Below, one piece after another: positions 63,280-64,000 of a DNA stretch of 64,000 nt. The position numbers and the translations under genes are program-made. The stretch's first letter is position 1. The number at the start of each line of letters is the position of its first letter. Below the pieces are notes generated by a model. The model saw only the letters and a program-made list of their open reading frames with translations, was not told the DNA's origin and did not search any database. Source of the DNA: CADEED01 sp035525785. GTDB lineage: Bacteria > Pseudomonadota > Gammaproteobacteria > Steroidobacterales > Steroidobacteraceae. The stretch spans positions 1 through 64,000 of the forward strand of contig DATLDQ010000149.1 in NCBI GenBank assembly GCA_035525785.1, given 5' to 3'.

Positions 63280-64000
63280 GTGGACGCCGCCTTTTACCAA
63301 CGTTTCGACAGCCAGCTCGCGGAACTGCGCGAGCAGGGCCTGTTCAAGTCCGAGCGTGTGATCGCCAGCCCCCAGTCGGGCCAGATCCGCGCCAACGACG
63401 CGGACGTGATCAACCTCTGCGCTAACAACTACCTCGGGCTCGCCAGCCATCCAGCCATCCGCGAGGCGGCGCACCGCGCCATCGACCGGTACGGCTATGG
63501 CATGGCCTCGGTGCGATTCATCTGCGGGACGCAGACGGTGCACAAGCAGCTGGAGAGCGCGCTATCGCGCTTCCTCGGCACCGAGGACACCATCCTCTAC
63601 TCCTCGTGCTGGGATGCGAACGGCGGCCTGTTCGAAACCGTGCTCGGCGAGCAGGACGCCATCATCTCGGACGCGCTCAACCACGCGTCGATCATCGATG
63701 GCATCCGGCTCTGCAAGGCGAAGCGACTGCGCTACGCCAACCGCAACCTCGCCGAGCTCGAGCAGCATCTCAAGGACACGCAGGACTGCCGCACCCGGCT
63801 CATCGCCACCGACGGCATATTCTCGATGGACGGGTCGATAGCGCCCCTCAGGGAGATCTGCGACCTCGCCGACCGGTATGGCGCGCTGGTCATGGTCGAC
63901 GATTCGCACGCCACCGGTTTCATGGGTGCGGGCGGCCGCGGTTCCATCGAGCACTGTGGCGTCCTGGGCCGCGTGGATTTCCTCACCGGCACTTTCGGCA
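63280..64000 (+). CDS. kbl: Glycine C-acetyltransferase (2-amino-3-ketobutyrate CoA ligase), partial
   Basis: Kbl splits 2-amino-3-ketobutyrate with CoA into glycine and acetyl-CoA in threonine breakdown. The first 240 codons are present and the gene runs off the right edge. Sequence marks are VINLCANNYLGLASHP, YGMASVRFICGTQTVHKQLE, ISDALNHASIIDGIRLCKAK and MVDDSHATGFMG, which includes the PLP-binding Asp; the Schiff-base Lys is beyond the end. The GTG at 63280 gives a normal N-terminus. tdh is the expected partner but would lie outside the window. Confidence 0.93.
   Translation, partial: MDAAFYQRFDSQLAELREQGLFKSERVIASPQSGQIRANDADVINLCANNYLGLASHPAIREAAHRAIDRYGYGMASVRFICGTQTVHKQLESALSRFLGTEDTILYSSCWDANGGLFETVLGEQDAIISDALNHASIIDGIRLCKAKRLRYANRNLAELEQHLKDTQDCRTRLIATDGIFSMDGSIAPLREICDLADRYGALVMVDDSHATGFMGAGGRGSIEHCGVLGRVDFLTGTFG

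Overview
The window is about 64 kb of high-GC bacterial DNA, densely packed with housekeeping genes in gammaproteobacterial order. Three blocks identify the group: dnaK-grpE-hrcA-nadK-recN-fur-bamE-rnfH-ratA-smpB-ssrA; recR-ybaB-dnaX-ffs; and bamC-dapA-gcvR-bcp. A SUF operon led by an Rrf2 regulator of the type annotated in Xanthomonas-like bacteria, and a PIN-PhoH protein, suggest a deep-branching relative of Xanthomonadales, Nevskiales or Steroidobacteraceae. That placement is inferred from gene order and protein resemblance, not from a tree.

Layout. 1-9.4 kb: heat-shock genes (dnaK, grpE, hrcA), NAD kinase, RecN, Fur, BamE, RnfH, RatA, then SmpB, an S9 peptidase and tmRNA. 9.5-17.9 kb: a FkbM-like protein, an N-carbamoylputrescine amidase with an FAD-linked dehydrogenase, a DsbA-like protein, a Gfo/Idh/MocA oxidoreductase, small membrane proteins and the Prc protease. 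18-25.7 kb: an RND efflux operon with one adaptor and two different pumps. 25.6-32.6 kb: a coiled-coil protein, a DUF1249 protein, a threonine dehydratase, oligoribonuclease, RsgA and a GH3 glycosidase. 32.6-41.8 kb: recR-ybaB-dnaX, SRP RNA and tRNA-Ser, a short BamC-like lipoprotein, dapA, gcvR, bcp, PIN-PhoH, bepA and mlaA. 41.8-45.4 kb: a sugar-acid catabolic cluster (UxaA small and large subunits, FAH hydrolase, FMN-dependent alpha-hydroxyacid dehydrogenase) lying between mlaA and the mlaFEDCB operon (45.4-48.6 kb). 48.7-55.7 kb: sufR-B-C-D-S-U-T, a Rieske ferredoxin and a SixA phosphatase. 55.7-64 kb: a diguanylate cyclase, PutA, a thioredoxin-fold chaperedoxin, a YhhQ-type transporter, Hsp15 and the start of kbl.

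How the genes work together. Several sets serve the envelope: BamE, the BamC-like protein and BepA build and survey outer-membrane proteins; MlaA with MlaFEDCB keeps lipid asymmetry; Prc and the RND pumps also act there. SmpB and tmRNA form the ribosome-rescue pair. SUF genes make Fe-S clusters. PutA, threonine dehydratase, Kbl and the sugar-acid genes feed carbon and nitrogen catabolism.

I saw no phage, integrase, complete insertion sequence, CRISPR array or obvious defence island. The most interesting signals are regulatory or structural: a perfect 18-bp inverted repeat directly upstream of the lldD-like gene, which seems to have lost its original start codon; a strong palindrome overlapping the RND operon promoter; palindromes at the DUF1249 and GH3 promoters; many genes whose -10 box lies 6-9 nt before the start codon (likely leaderless mRNAs); paired sigma-32-type promoters for grpE and dnaK; and an unusually long BamE beside an unusually short BamC-like protein.
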